DNA of 64,000 nucleotides. Source: Chelonoidis abingdonii. Lineage: Eukaryota > Chordata > Testudines > Testudinidae. Position numbers and translations under genes: made by a program. The notes beneath the pieces were generated by a model. That model ran no database searches. It was not told where the DNA came from and saw only the letters and a program-made list of their open reading frames with translations. Every line of letters starts with the position of its first letter. Position 1 is the first letter of the stretch. Location of the stretch: NCBI RefSeq assembly GCF_003597395.2, contig NC_133776.1, positions 35,355,281 to 35,419,280 on the forward strand, given 5' to 3'. Positions 37,114 to 49,100 of this stretch are shown here, in pieces.

Positions 37114-37350
37114 TGTCCCTATCCTGTAAAAGCAGCAGAGAATCCTGTGGCACCTTATAGACTAACAGACGTTTTGGAGCGTGAGCTTTCGTGGGTGAAT
37201 ACCCACTGCGTCTGACGAAGTGGGTATTCACCACGGAAGCTCACGCCCTCCAAAATGTTCTGGTTAGTCTATAAGGTGCCACAGGATTCTCTGCTGCTTT
37301 TACAGATCCAGACTAACACGGCTACCCCTCTGATACTTGTCCCTATCCTG
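37114..37350. mobile_element. PLE tail inverted dimer with target duplication
   Basis: Two PLE tails head to head: the left part is antisense (CCTGTGGCACCTTATAGACT, then the inverted GGGTGAATACCCAC), the right part is sense (GTGGGTATTCACC..GACTAACACGGC). The 13-bp flank TGTCCCTATCCTG occurs on both sides (37114-37126, 37338-37350). Inserted in an older interspersed repeat. Lies between the two chemokine genes; the hammerhead-like cores are partly decayed. Confidence 0.9.
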
Positions 37351-39750
37351 AAAACAGTGAACAATAACTCACTCCTCATGATTCCTGAACCAGAGCTATC
37401 AGAATTACAGTTAACTCCTACATTGGGATGGCCTCCAAAATGATATTTCATGAAGCGTTCCTCTGCCTCTCAATTCTCTATCGCAGAGGAGATGAGAGAA
37501 CAAAACTACCCATGACAGATGTTAGTTGCAATGCTTAATGTGCTACTCTAGTAATGAGGGCACTATAAGAACTTCTATAAACTAAAATAGGTAATAAAAT
37601 CATCATGAGGATGTTCACTAAAAGCAGTAACAGCCCTTGTCTCAGTCATTGGTACCTTGCTGTGAGGGGAAAACTAGGGATCTCAGTTCCCTTTCTTGGA
37701 TCTCATCTTCTTTAGAATCACAGACAATTTTGTGGTTAAAAATGTATCCAACCTACACTTGGGAGCCATTTAAAAACGGATTAAAAGAAAACAGTAACAA
37801 GTACATACAATTTGGATTTTAGTAAAACTTTGAATATGGAACCCCATGAAATTGAACCTGAAAACATTCAAATAGGCTTGGATAAAGCCACTGTAATGGG
37901 AACTGAAATTTGGCTAACGAGCCTTAAACACAGGGTAATGACCAATAACAGACTTGGAGGAAAAGTTTCAAACTGCCACCAGATGCTCCTGGTGGTTTAA
38001 ATACTGTAAAGGAATCTCTGAGGTGATATTTAGTCAAAAGCCCGAAATTCAGGGAGAGGTGGGTGTGATGCTATTTTGGTGGCCAAGAGGGAACAGATCC
38101 GGACTGAAATAAAAGATTAGCATTCAGAAAAGGAAGCAGAGGACATAAAGGGAGATGGGGAAATGAAACAGTGATTAAATTAACCAAAGGAAAAACTGTT
38201 AGAAAGGAAAAGTCTAGACAGAGTTCAGATAAGACTTAATTAAAAATAGGAACTAGAAATATAATGAAGAAAAAAACAAAGGATCTTTAAGTAAACCAAA
38301 AATTCAAAGTCAACAATGAAGATGGATTTCTTAATAGTAGTAAGTTAGAACCAGATCGTGGTCACAGACTTATTTATAGCCAGAAGGGACCATTGTGATA
38401 ATCTTTTCTAGTTTCTAAGAAGATTGAAATACAGGAGATCTCTGAATAGAGCAGGCCGTAAATTTCACCCAGCAATTCCTGCATCTGGCCCCAGTAACTT
38501 GTGATCCCCCACTGAGTTCAATGGGAATTTGCTACTGATATCAACAGGATTTTCCCCTTAAAACAGAGAGTTTCCACACCTTGGGAAGAATTATCCCACT
38601 GAAGTCTCAACAGAGGCTCCTGTCAAGGACTGTTATAGTCACATAGGCCTTGTCTACATAACCATTCTTACTCAGCCTTTTAACAAGTTAGGGGCATGAT
38701 GGGCTCTAATTAATGGCAACTGTATTATAATTATTGTGAATGTGCTCAGAGCCCAAGAAAGGTGCTTATAATTATATCTCAAAATAAATTAATAAATCAC
38801 TGAACATGGTTTGTGTCAACATATAATTGGATTACTATTCATTTAGTAACTGATGCCCTTGCCCAAGCCCATGAGTGGTACATGGGTCTCTTCCTGTAAG
38901 CAGTTCATAGCACAGTGCCCGGTAGCCCACTGCAGCACGGCTAACCTGTGGGAGTGAGTTAAACGAGAAGAAATCTCTGCAAACTGCTCTTCAAAGAGAC
39001 TGCTTCCTGGTCAATCCACGGAGGGATAGGTCTTGCCACCCACCCCCAACCACCGAACAAGCCATGAGACTGTCCTGTGAAGATATGTGCACTGGTTTTT
39101 GTAAACTATAGCAGAAAGCCAGCCAGGAGGAAGCAGGCAGAGATCAGTGGGACTGCTCCTGTGCATAAAGTTATACATGTGCTTATATATTTGGTGGATT
39201 GAAGCCTGGTGCCTCCCAGAGAGCCAGCTCTGAAGAGTTGCTGCTTGGACTAAAAAGGTGACTAGTTACATATGCTTTTTGATATTTGGCTGGTTTAGTT
39301 TTCAAAGCCTTGTCAGGGGGTGTGGCAGCATCCCCATTACATTATCAAGAAGCAAAGATCGATGGTAGCCTCCATCCCTGAGGTGTTTTTTTCCCTCCTA
39401 AATATATTTCGGGACTGGCAGAGGAACTCTCTCAATTTGACTCAGGCAAGATCTGACCAAGAACAGCTGGTCACATGGAACTAATATGCAATAGATAGCT
39501 GCTTCCCCCCACTCCCCAGGAGGTGGGAGAGAGTTCATATATACCATGATGTCTACAACTTTTCTAATGGAAATGTAGAGTGAAACAAAAGAGGCATCCA
39601 TTGTCATTTACAGATGTCGGATAGGTAAAGAATGGTCTGGTCTTGATGTTCTGGAACACAAGGGCTTTTGATATCCAGGGTATACAAAACATTGCCAACA
39701 AAACAAGTCTCATTTTGGATTTTTAATGTCATTTTTAAAGTTTCCACAAA
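37351..39750. other. Intergenic between CCL20a and CCL20b
   Basis: No exon found. A CR1-like tail (CCAGAAGGGACCATTGTGAT) lies near 38365-38425; the rest is unassigned. Confidence 0.5.
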
Positions 39751-39795
39751 CTCCACTTTCCATCAAGCACATGTTTTTACAGCAGTCTAAAAATA

Positions 39796-39801
39796 TTTAA
39801 T
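39796..39801 (-). terminator. Candidate poly(A) signal of CCL20b
   Basis: ATTAAA on the minus strand, about 420 nt after the CCL20b stop, close to the 3' UTR length known for CCL20. Weak evidence; no matching AATAAA or ATTAAA was found for copy a. Confidence 0.3.
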
Positions 39802-40217
39802 CCATTTGTTCTTGATCACATTACTTAGAATTAAAAGGGAACAGCTTTTGGCACAAAAAATGCTTATGATGTAACAATAAATATAATAAATTATCTATTT
39901 TACTTATGCTAAATAGCACAAATGACATCCAAATGCTCTAAACCCAATAGGGTGCATATTTTGTATAATAGTTTAAAACAGTTTTCTTCTTTATACAGTA
40001 ACCAAATATTGTATATTAGAAAAGAGAAAAGCAACTTTAACAAAATGCTTAAGTCAAGCAAATAAATGATGCAATATGAATCAACTTCAGTAGTTCAATG
40101 GTTCCAAAGAAGCCAGGAATAATGGTCAGTAAGCACACATCGTGTACAAAGAGAAGATTCCAACCTAGTTTAGGTTCTGCAGCCGCCTCTGTTTCTAGTT
40201 CCATTTCTAAACCCACA

Positions 40218-40245
40218 TTACAGTGACATCTTCTTCAGTTTATGG
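40218..40245 (-). CDS. CCL20b exon 4
   Basis: 28 nt to the stop; acceptor TTTATAG|. Encodes (S)HKLKKMSL and TAA. Confidence 0.92.
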
Positions 40246-42026
40246 CTATAAAAAACAAAGAGAACACGTGAATAAGCAGTAGGGGACCACTTCAGTCATG
40301 GTGTGACTTTTGGATTTCTCTCCCCTGAGTACAGCTCTTGCTATCAGTCAATAACAGGGTCTCATGTGGGAGACGCCAGCATATGAAACTTCTATCCCTA
40401 TGCCTAGCACTAGGAGGGCTTAAAAATTTTTCAACCAGGTCCAGCAGGAGAAGCGAGGGAAGAGAGAGAAACACATTTTTCAAAAATGTATTCTACATGT
40501 GCATAGCTGGTCCCCTCAATGCCAGCAAAAATATAGCTCTGTTACTGCCAGTGGATACTCAGACACATTCTGTTGTGAGCAGGTTAATAGGTTTTAAACT
40601 ATTCCTACCTCAGCCAAAGAAGATGCTTCTTCACCCAGCGGTCTTCTGGATTTGCACAAGCTTTCATTCCATTCTTTGTGTGAAAACTGGAAGGAAAAGT
40701 ATGGTAAACAATTATAGTTACCTCCTTCTGTTAAATTCCTTAGGACTACAGTGAGCAGAATAGAAACATATTCTATGGCTGCTCCATACAAAGCAGCAGC
40801 AGGTTTCATAAGAGGAGGTGAATTAGGCTCTCCTTTTCATCCTCACTCATACTATAGGCACAAGGAGACATCCAATTAAATTAAAAGGCAACGACTAAAA
40901 CTAATGAAAATTGATTTCTATATTTTTTAAACATAGTGCACAATTATGTTGAACTCATTGGTACCAGATGTTGACGCAAAGAACTGAATACAAATAACAA
41001 ATTAGATATTTCTTGGAATTGTGGGAAGAGCTACAATTAAACTAGATGGTATAAAAACATGAGACCCCTCAACCCTCATGTTTCAGGATATAAGAGATCC
41101 ACTAACTGCTTTGAGTTGGGCAAAAACTTCCCCCACAAGAACAGTATTGCTTAAGTGTCCCTTATGGGATGGAGGGGAGGGGTGTTAAGTGTTCTTTTGA
41201 AACCATTGTTGGAGGCTAAATCAATCTAGATTAAATGGACCACTAGTCTGATCCCATGTGGCATTTCTTAGATTCCTAAACAGGCAGGTTTGTATTTATT
41301 TTATACAGACATCCTGTAAGAATGTGAGTTAATGGTCCCTTCCTAATAGTACATAATATACAAATACTCTTTGTATATTAGGTTTTATAAAGTGAACTTC
41401 ATAGGACAACTTTATTTTTGAAAAAGATAAAGACAGTTTATTTATGGTGATCAAAGCATTTCTGTTTCCAATCACACAAAAGTCCAAAGGCTAATTCTTG
41501 CCTGGCAGTGAAAGTACTGATCATGTGACTGAACTTCTTCTGACTAGTAACTTACACGATAGCACTGATGTCACAGACTTCGCTGGATAGCTGTTCTGTA
41601 TAGCCTTTTATGACTCCTCGAGGCAGCCGTACTGTGGAGTAAGAGAGGCAGCAATCTTGGTTGTTTTGTGCTGAAATGGAGGGGAAAAAAAGGGAATATT
41701 TATTTAGAGATGAGAAAAATAAAATTAGGACAATAATTTAATCCTGCCCAGGATACAACATTGACAAATCCCTGAACATTGAATTCCACTGGAATTGGAA
41801 GGAAAGTCCTGCCCACCATATAATTGAATTCTCTGGGACACCTTTTACCACCCTACAGGCACACCTTTTCTTGACATGCTCCAGAGCAATATTCTGAGCC
41901 CATGAAATCAAATCAGAGGAACGAAACAATCAAAGATCACTCACCTTCAGATGTGCCAGACAGGTACAACAGCAGCAGCCCCATCAAGGAAGCCAGGATC
42001 AAGCTTCTGCTGATAAAGTTGGCCAT
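40218..42026 (-). CDS. CCL20-like CC chemokine, copy b (tandem paralogue)
   Basis: Second secreted CC chemokine, about 6.26 kb upstream of copy a on the same strand. Exons: 41945-42026, 41556-41670, 40609-40686, 40218-40245; 303 nt, 100 residues plus stop, intact. The signal peptide is about 28 residues (core LILASLMGLLLLYLSG, ending SEA); the mature form is 72 residues beginning QNNQDCC. Exons 2-4 have the same lengths and phases as copy a, and exon 1 is two codons longer. By my count 17 of 72 mature residues differ; 7 of the 11 residues just after DCCLSY differ (STVRLPRGVIK here), which is the N-loop used for receptor binding in chemokines. Homology continues into the 3' UTR and promoter. 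Likely role as CCL20; receptor preference may differ. The CCL20 name is clear as a family, less so for which copy is the strict orthologue. Confidence 0.95.
40609..40686 (-). CDS. CCL20b exon 3
   Basis: 78 nt; acceptor CTTCCAG|, donor AG|GTAGGA. Encodes [20 protein letters not shown] then HLLWL. Confidence 0.95.
41556..41670 (-). CDS. CCL20b exon 2
   Basis: 115 nt; acceptor ATTTCAG|, donor GT|GTAAGT. Carries DCC, the diverged N-loop and EVCDISAI. Confidence 0.95.
41945..42026 (-). CDS. CCL20b exon 1 (signal peptide)
   Basis: 82 nt: MANFISRSLILASLMGLLLL then YLSGTSE plus one base of Ala. Donor GAAG|GTGAGT. Confidence 0.92.
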
Positions 42027-42117
42027 TTTCAGTTCAGTAAGCTTTTACTATAGTCTACACTTCAAAAGTATCAGAAAACTGGCTGCTTTGATCTGCTGAC
42101 TTTGGCTTGAGACAGCC

Positions 42118-42125
42118 TTTTTATA
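42118..42125 (-). promoter_or_regulatory. TATA box of CCL20b
   Basis: TATAAAAA on the minus strand about 92 bp upstream of the ATG; flanks align with copy a (GCAGCCAGTTTTCTGATA-like downstream sequence). Confidence 0.75.
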
Positions 42126-42145
42126 ATGCCAGCTGGAGACCTCAG

Positions 42146-42155
42146 GGAATTCACC
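42146..42155 (-). promoter_or_regulatory. Proximal kappaB-like site upstream of CCL20b
   Basis: Minus strand reads GTGAATTCCC through this interval, one mismatch from GGGAATTCCC, followed by TGAGGTC as in copy a. Same spacing to TATA as in copy a. Confidence 0.45.
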
Positions 42156-42181
42156 TATGGGTGTGTTCCATTTTTCATCAC

Positions 42182-42195
42182 GGGGGACTTTTCCC
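42182..42195 (+). promoter_or_regulatory. Distal kappaB-like site upstream of CCL20b
   Basis: GGGGGACTTTTCCC, a strong kappaB-like palindrome about 160 bp upstream of the CCL20b ATG. The aligned place in copy a reads GGAGGGTATTTCC and is degraded. Confidence 0.5.
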
Positions 42196-43501
42196 TCAGC
42201 AGTTCCATTGTGCCAGCCACTTCTTAAAGTTAGCCTGCCCCAGGCTGTTGTCATAGGCAGCAGAGCTCTTTGGGGATTTTTTCTCTAACTAGGTTAGAGA
42301 GAAAATTCAGGCCGAAAAAAAAAAAAAAAAAAGGAAATACAAGTTGTTCTTGCATATATTTCTGTGGGTGAAGCACATGAGCACTTTGTGGGGGTGAGAC
42401 TGAGTTGCAAGATGAGGAAAATGAGAAAGTCTGTTACAAATAGGAGCTGTGTCTTTGTTTACTGAGTTCTAATTTAATAAACCTAATTTTTGAAAAGGTC
42501 TGTCTCTGTTTAGAGTTCAGTTTTGCCTTACAGCACAGCCTTTATCTTCTGCCAGTTTGTCTAAACTGTTCTACCTGCATCAGATTTAGATTGAAATTAA
42601 CTTGTGCATTATGTCTTCATTTATGTCTGAAGCTCAATAAATAATAATTGTATCCTACCATCATTCCATGTCTAGTCACACTATATATTTCAGTGGCTCA
42701 GGAATATCCACATGGAGCAAATAAAACATGAAAAGCATTTGGCGAGTGTCCTGCAGAGTGCCTACGTCACCAGTACAAAATAAATCTAATACAGGTGAGT
42801 TATTACTGAAAGCTGTTATGTTGCCAAATGATACTGGAAGGTATGTTACATTAATTTGGTGGTCTCCGTCCATTTCCCAGTCACTAGGCATCCACCTCAG
42901 TGGTATCACACCACAGCTGATAAGTTCAGTAGCAGAGAACACTGCACTGGCATGCAGACTAGACTACTACAATGTTACCTGAAGAGATGCTCTCTCCAAG
43001 TTAAAGGTAAGAGATTTTGGCAGGCACAGAGTAACATTTGAAGAAAGTTGCATGCTTATCCTGTTCATGGGATATAGTCCTTCCATTCTCCAGGGCTATC
43101 AATCCATCACCTTCCATGAGCACTGTTTTTTTAAATCTGAAAAGCTGCACCCACTCCAGCATATTTTTTAAGTCTTCCATTTTTCTTTTTTAAAATGTCT
43201 GCTCGTTGCTAATGTGAATGCTTTCTCTTTCATTGGGCCAATAACATACTATTACCATCCATAGCAGGGCAGATCTTAGACTGCATTATGGTAGCTTTGC
43301 AATGTGTGTGGGGATCTCTGACCAGCAGTCACGTCAGCACAGCAATATGCCAGGAAAAGGGATCACAGCTATGACGATCTCTGAAACATAAGTGCTTTAT
43401 GGGTCTCAGTCAGGTACAATGAAAATAAAACAATATTACTGCTCCTGCTGAAAATGCTCCCTCCCTAGGGTGTTATATCAATCAGCACTAACCAATACTA
43501 T

Positions 43502-43690
43502 GGGGGGAGGGATAGCTCAGTGGTTTGAGCATTAGGCTGCTAAACCCAGGGTTGTGAGTTCAATCCTTGAGGGGGCCATTTAGGGAACTGGGGTACAAAT
43601 CTGTCTGGGGATTGGTCCTGCTTTGAGCAGGGGGTTGGACTAGATGACCTCTTGAGGTCCCTTCCAACCATAATATTCTATGACTCTATG
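43502..43690 (+). mobile_element. tRNA-derived SINE (turtle Cry type), near full length
   Basis: Box A region TAGCTCAGTGGTTTGAGC, box B region GTTGTGAGTTCAATCC, central GGGGGCCATTTAGG, and a CR1-like tail (TTGGACTAGATGACCTC..TTCTATGACTCTATG). Confidence 0.9.
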
Positions 43691-43770
43691 TAGTTTTACT
43701 GATACTGCACTTGAGAGGATATAAATCCAGATGGCAACACTTACCAAATCTTTAGGCCGATTGGATTGTT

Positions 43771-43978
43771 TAACATAAGAACAGCCATACCAGGTCAGAC
43801 CAATGATCCAACTAGCCCAGTATCCTGTCTTCCGACAGTGGCTTTGGAGGGAATGACCAGAACATGTAATTGAGTAATCCATACCCTGTTGTCCATTCCC
43901 AGCTTATGGCAATCAGAGATTAGGGACACCCAGAGCATGAGGTTGCATTCTTGACCATCTGGCTAATAACCATGGAGT
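43771..43978 (-). mobile_element. CR1 LINE 3' fragment
   Basis: Inverted CR1 3' end: AACATAAGAACAGCCATACC, then CTAGCCCAGTATCCTGTC and TGGCTAATAACC; truncated relative to 23552-24105. Confidence 0.75.
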
Positions 43979-44546
43979 AACCTAAATATGCTACCTGTGT
44001 GCAAACCACCAAACAGCCCTGTATTGAAGGGTTGGGATAACGGCAGGTATTGACAAGGAGCAGGTACATGCAACAAAGTTTGCTGCGTTTCATAGGATTC
44101 TGCAGATTTTTTTTTTTTTTTTTTTAATGGTAGTTACATAGCTTCCGTGAAATTTGCACACACTTTCCTGTACGAATCTGCTAGGGTTTTTATTTGTTTT
44201 TTTTACCGGTAGTCACTACTCAGATCTCTCCCAAGCCACCTCTCTAGGGCCAATTAATCAAAGGAAAGGAAATTCTATTTGGAACATTCCATGAAGCCTA
44301 AAGACTTAGAACACTAACACCCATGTGCTTGTTAATGAGTTTTGCACCTTCATTCTACCTTAGCACTAGATACAAATGCACAAAAAACTTGTGCAGTCTG
44401 GACTGACCACACAAAAAAGCATATATAATTATACCAAACAAGTGTTAGCCATATGCAAATGGTGTGGAAACAAATCATGTTTCAACCTTTAATCCAAAAT
44501 CTGCATCCTAACTGCAACTATTTATGCTGGTGGGGATGGCTTAGTA

Positions 44547-46165
44547 CAGGGGTCAGCAACCTACGGCACACATGCCACCTTTGGCACATGAGCCAATTTT
44601 GCCTGGCATACAGCTGTCAGCCAGGGTCCCGGCCCCTGGCCCTGCTCAGCTCGCTGCCAGCTGAGTGAACAGAACCCCAGGCCAGCAGGAGGCTGAGCAG
44701 GGCCAGCGGCTGGGACCCCAGACCAGCGGCAGGCACACCCCCTGGCTTTCCCCCTCACCGCACTCGGGTTCTGCGCCTCCCGGGGTCTGAGCCGCTGGGG
44801 CGCTGGGCCCTGAGCCTGCTCCTGGAGGGGCAGCAGCGAGACACCACTTCCGGGAGCACAGAGCCTGAGTACGGTAAGGGGGGAGCCAAGGGGCGCATGG
44901 GGACTGCTGCCCGCATGCATCAGCTCCGGGAGCCCCCATGGGGGGCACCGGGCCACAGCCCAGGCAGGTGCGCCCCCTGGCGCCCCCTCACTGCGCTCGG
45001 GTTCTGCGGCTCCCAGAAGTGTGAGTCGTCACCACTGCTGCCCCAGCACTCTGCAGGGGAGGGGCTGCGCGTGCAGGAGCATGGCAGCATGTTTTGCCTC
45101 CAGGTGGAGCCAGCATCTGACCAGCATGGGCATGGTAAGGGGAGTCCTCGGGGGTTAGTCAGGGAGCAAGGGGAAGGTTGGATGGGTCGGGAGTTCTGGG
45201 GGTCCTGTCATGGGGCAGGGAGTGGTTGGATGGGGCATGGCAGTCTGGGGGCAGGGGTGTGGATAAGGGTTGGGGCAGTCAGGGGACAAGGAGCAGGGAG
45301 GCTTAGGTAGGAGTGGAGTTCTGAGAGAGGCAGTAAGGGGCAGAGGTCCCAGGAGGCAGCAGTGAGGGGACAAGGAGCAGGGAGGAGGTTCGGAGTTCTG
45401 AGGGGGGCAGTCGGGGTGGGAAGTGGAAGAGTGGATGGGGGTGGGGCTAGGGCAGGGCTCTCCCCTCTTCTTTGATTGTTGAAATATGGTAACCCTAGGT
45501 GAGAGAGGAGCCGGGGGGGTGCACGGGGTTTGGCACCCGCATACATCCACTGCAACTTGCAGGATCCCCCCTCGGGGGTGGCACCGGGCCACAGCCTGGG
45601 CAGGAGGGGTAGGGGGTGCGGCTGCTCCCCGCTAGAGGTGACAACGCCTTTGCAGGGCTACTGCCCCCCTGCACCGTGCCAGCTCCTCCATGGCTGGGGC
45701 TCGCTGCTGCCGCAAGCGGGACACTCGGGCTCTCCAGTGCCTCCAGAAGGCGGCTCCTCCCTGCCGAGCTGCTGCAGCGGCCCAAACCCAGCAAAGCCAG
45801 TGAGTGGACTCGGGGTGGCGCCACCGGGATGGGGTGGGGAGGGCTCATGGGGTGGGAAGGCACAAGGTGGAAGTTTTGCCTTGGGCGCAAAATATCCTTG
45901 CACCAGCCCTACTCCAGGGGGTGCATGCACCCCAGATTAAGAACCACTGCACTAAACCGATAAGATCTGTATTTTAATTTAATTTTAAATGAAGCTTCTT
46001 AAACATTTTAAAAAACTTGTTTACTTTACATACAACAATAGTTTATAGATTTATAGAGAGAGACCTTCTAAAAATGTTAAAATGTATAACCGGCAGGCGA
46101 AACCTTAAATTAGAGTGAATAAATGAAGACTCAGCACACCACTTCTGAAAGGTTACTGACCCCTG
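44547..46165. mobile_element. hAT-type element (1.6 kb), composite
   Basis: CAGGGGTCAGCAACCTACGG.. and ..GGTTACTGACCCCTG ends, with a perfect 8-bp duplication GCTTAGTA (44539-44546, 46166-46173). The interior is GC-rich and includes other repeat ends (for example ..TTAAGAACCACTG near 45951). The long open frames are compositional, with no transposase. Confidence 0.85.
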
Positions 46166-46173
46166 GCTTAGTA

Positions 46174-49100
46174 GTTTAAAACTCAGGCTGAAAATACCTA
46201 GGTTGCCTGGAATCACAGTTTCATATCCTAATAAGGCTGATTCAATTCATCCTTTTGAGATAGAAATCTTGAGTTCCATTAACTATTAGATATGGAAGGG
46301 CCTGCCCAATTTCCATACGAACGTACAGTAGTGTTTGCTCCAGCATCCTTGGCCAAAGTTCCCCATTCTCCCTAATGTGGTGCATGGAAGCCCAGAGCTT
46401 GATTTCAATAGTGCTGTATATATGACAGCTGATTTTCAGCCATACTGAAAATCATGTTGATCATTTTTAAAGTACTTTGGGATTGAAGGCATTATATAAA
46501 TATATTAAACAGAATAAGCCATTCTATCTTTGCCTCATTCAAAAAGTTCACTGCTACTACAAAAGGCTTTGAACATTACGTATTCAACTAGCAATCCTCA
46601 TCCCCTAACTCCATTTCCTTCTAAGTTTCATTATAGAAAAGTGAAGTCTTCGGTTATTTTAGGCATTTCCTAAATACCTGATCTTAGCAGAAAGCTTATC
46701 TTCTTACTCCTCCATTAGTGCCATGCAAATCAACAGTACAGAGTAAATAATTAAAACAATTCCTAACAAAGCCTACTAAGTAACCTATCAGATTTACCAC
46801 TGGGGAATATTCTCTTTCCTGGTCATGTATTTTTTTTTCCAATATGGCATTTGTTTACTGACACTTTAGATTAACACAATACAGGGACTCACAAATCAGG
46901 ATAAATGGCCCTTTGAACTTGTATACTTGTGTGCAGGGTATTTCTAATGACTTCAGTGACTTATTTGTGAAATGTCAGCGGTGTTGGAAACAACACAAAA
47001 GGGAATTGAAGCCGCAGGCCAAGGTAAATAGTACATCAAGGTACTGTTGTGGGACAGATCTGGCACTATCTGAGGTTTAAAGTTCAACAATGCAAACAGA
47101 AACTTATCAAGAAGAGGAAGTAGTGTTTGAACTGTGTAAGAAATACTTGTATGAAAAGACCCTCTTTCCCCCTTTGCAGCCCCTCACCCTTCCCACACAC
47201 ATTCTCACCTCAAACCCAAAGTTCTCTCTTATCTCCAACACCTTCGTCATAGGTCTGTCACAGCCTTAAACTGGATTCCCTCATCTCAACCAACGCTTCC
47301 TCCTTTTGTCTGTTTTCTAACAGAAACATGAGAAAATATTAATAGATTATTTTACATCTTTCAAGCTATGGGTGTTCTCATACTCTTTTTATTCCTTTCC
47401 CCCCCCCACACACACACTTGCTTTCTTAATTTTCTTCTGTTCTCTCATTTCTGCAATATTTTTTCCACTGTTATTCTGTTTTCTCTCTTCATAATCTTTT
47501 CTCTTTACTTTTTTTGGTCTCCTTTTCTCTTTTCCTCCCCCTCATCTTATTCTCCCCTTTCCTTAATTCCTTCATCTATCTCTCCCCACTTTCCCTCCCT
47601 AACAGTCTCTCCCCTTTCCTCACTCCACATCTTCTCTTTTCCCCACACAGATTGTACCAAACTCTGATTTTCCTTGCTGTTGCCCCAAGGCATACCAGAT
47701 TAACAGGTTGCAACTCTCCAGTGTCTTCTGAACTTTCCTCTCTCTTTTGTTCCAGTGGCTAATAGGAGGGTTGGTGAATGGGACAGATCCCAGACTCTCT
47801 GCAATAATACCTCTCCACCATGCAGAGTCAAAATGAATAGTCAATACATCCAGGTGATAAGTGCTAATGTCCCTATACCAACTCAGTTCGAGCTCTAAGA
47901 AGAGAGAAAATGCACTAGAGAAAAAGTAGCCCATTCCATTTGGGTAAACAACTTTAAAGTAAATAGTGGGGTACAACAGAGGAGGATTGTGGCAGTTGGG
48001 AGGTGAGCAAGATTCGGACTCTTGCCCAGAACAATTCACAATCCCATCCTGTCTCCCCAATGCTGGAAATATTCCTTGATCCCTAGCACATTATTGCCAT
48101 GTGATCCACCTCCTCTCTTTAATCATGGGCAAGAATTCAGTTTTTACTACAGAAAATGACATGGTGAAAGAAAACCCAACATCACAAATTTCTGATTCTA
48201 AATTCATACATCTAACTCTCACACAAGCATGCTTGCTTTTGTGTAAGACTGGTAAAAACTGATCTATCAGAAATACCACCATTGTTTCCTCCAGTTTCTG
48301 TAAGACAAACTATATATTTAAATATCAAATTTCCCAAAGCAACTTCTGAAATTGTGGCTGTAATTTTTCATGTACAATTTTTTGCTCATACAGGCAAATT
48401 AGGTAGACCTGTAACTACTCTATTTGCACACACAAATGCAGCTTCTGTAGGCAAATCCAAATTTGGGCCCATGAAAAACTGCACTTGCAAAAACGTAAGT
48501 GCACAGGCCTGAACTTGTGATTTTAGAGAGCAGTTTGAGGTCCCTCTGAAAACATGGGCAATATACTTGACTGCTTTGCCTCGTTATAGAATCCCAAGAC
48601 AAAAATAATCCAGATCTGAGGCTTCTGCATTACGTTAGCTTCTTAGGAGAGAGATGGAGGAGAGTATTAATGATGTCTATCAGTTTGTTTGACAGCGTGT
48701 AGCTATGTACCTCTACAAAGGCTCTTTGGAGTTACTATACACTTGTAGCATCTATTAATGACCTCCCTTGATTATATACAGTTGTGATAACTTGATCTAT
48801 ATGTTAAATAAAGATGAAAAACCTGCTGACAAGCTGATTGGGCTGCAGCACCTTGCCTGACCTCCTGGAGAGAGAGAGAATGCTTATTGGATTTATATAT
48901 GTTTACTTCAGCTCCACAGTATGCTGGTTTCTATTGCACACTCCCATACCTTGAGCTGCTGCAAATAAAACTCTTTAGCAAGGTGGATAGTAGACCAGGA
49001 AGAAGGGAAGCAGAAAGGGGAGTTCCCTACTGTAATTTCCAAGTGGGCCTGTTTATGATTGTTTTATTGCACAAAGGCCAAATAAAGTGAGTTAATTATA

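Noticed and set aside
42676..42982. Overlapping ORFs just upstream of the chemokine pair
   Set aside because: Considered as a further chemokine exon or a viral fragment; no cysteine pattern, splice site or known motif supports either.
44561..45963. Cluster of 90-145-codon ORFs on both strands
   Set aside because: GC-rich interior of a hAT element; frames are open in several phases by composition, low-complexity Pro/Gly/Ala, no domain.
47380..47650. Polypyrimidine tract
   Set aside because: Noted as composition only; no gene or repeat structure to explain it.
47620..48060. 146-codon minus-strand ORF
   Set aside because: No recognisable motif, no splice context and no family resemblance; length is compatible with chance.
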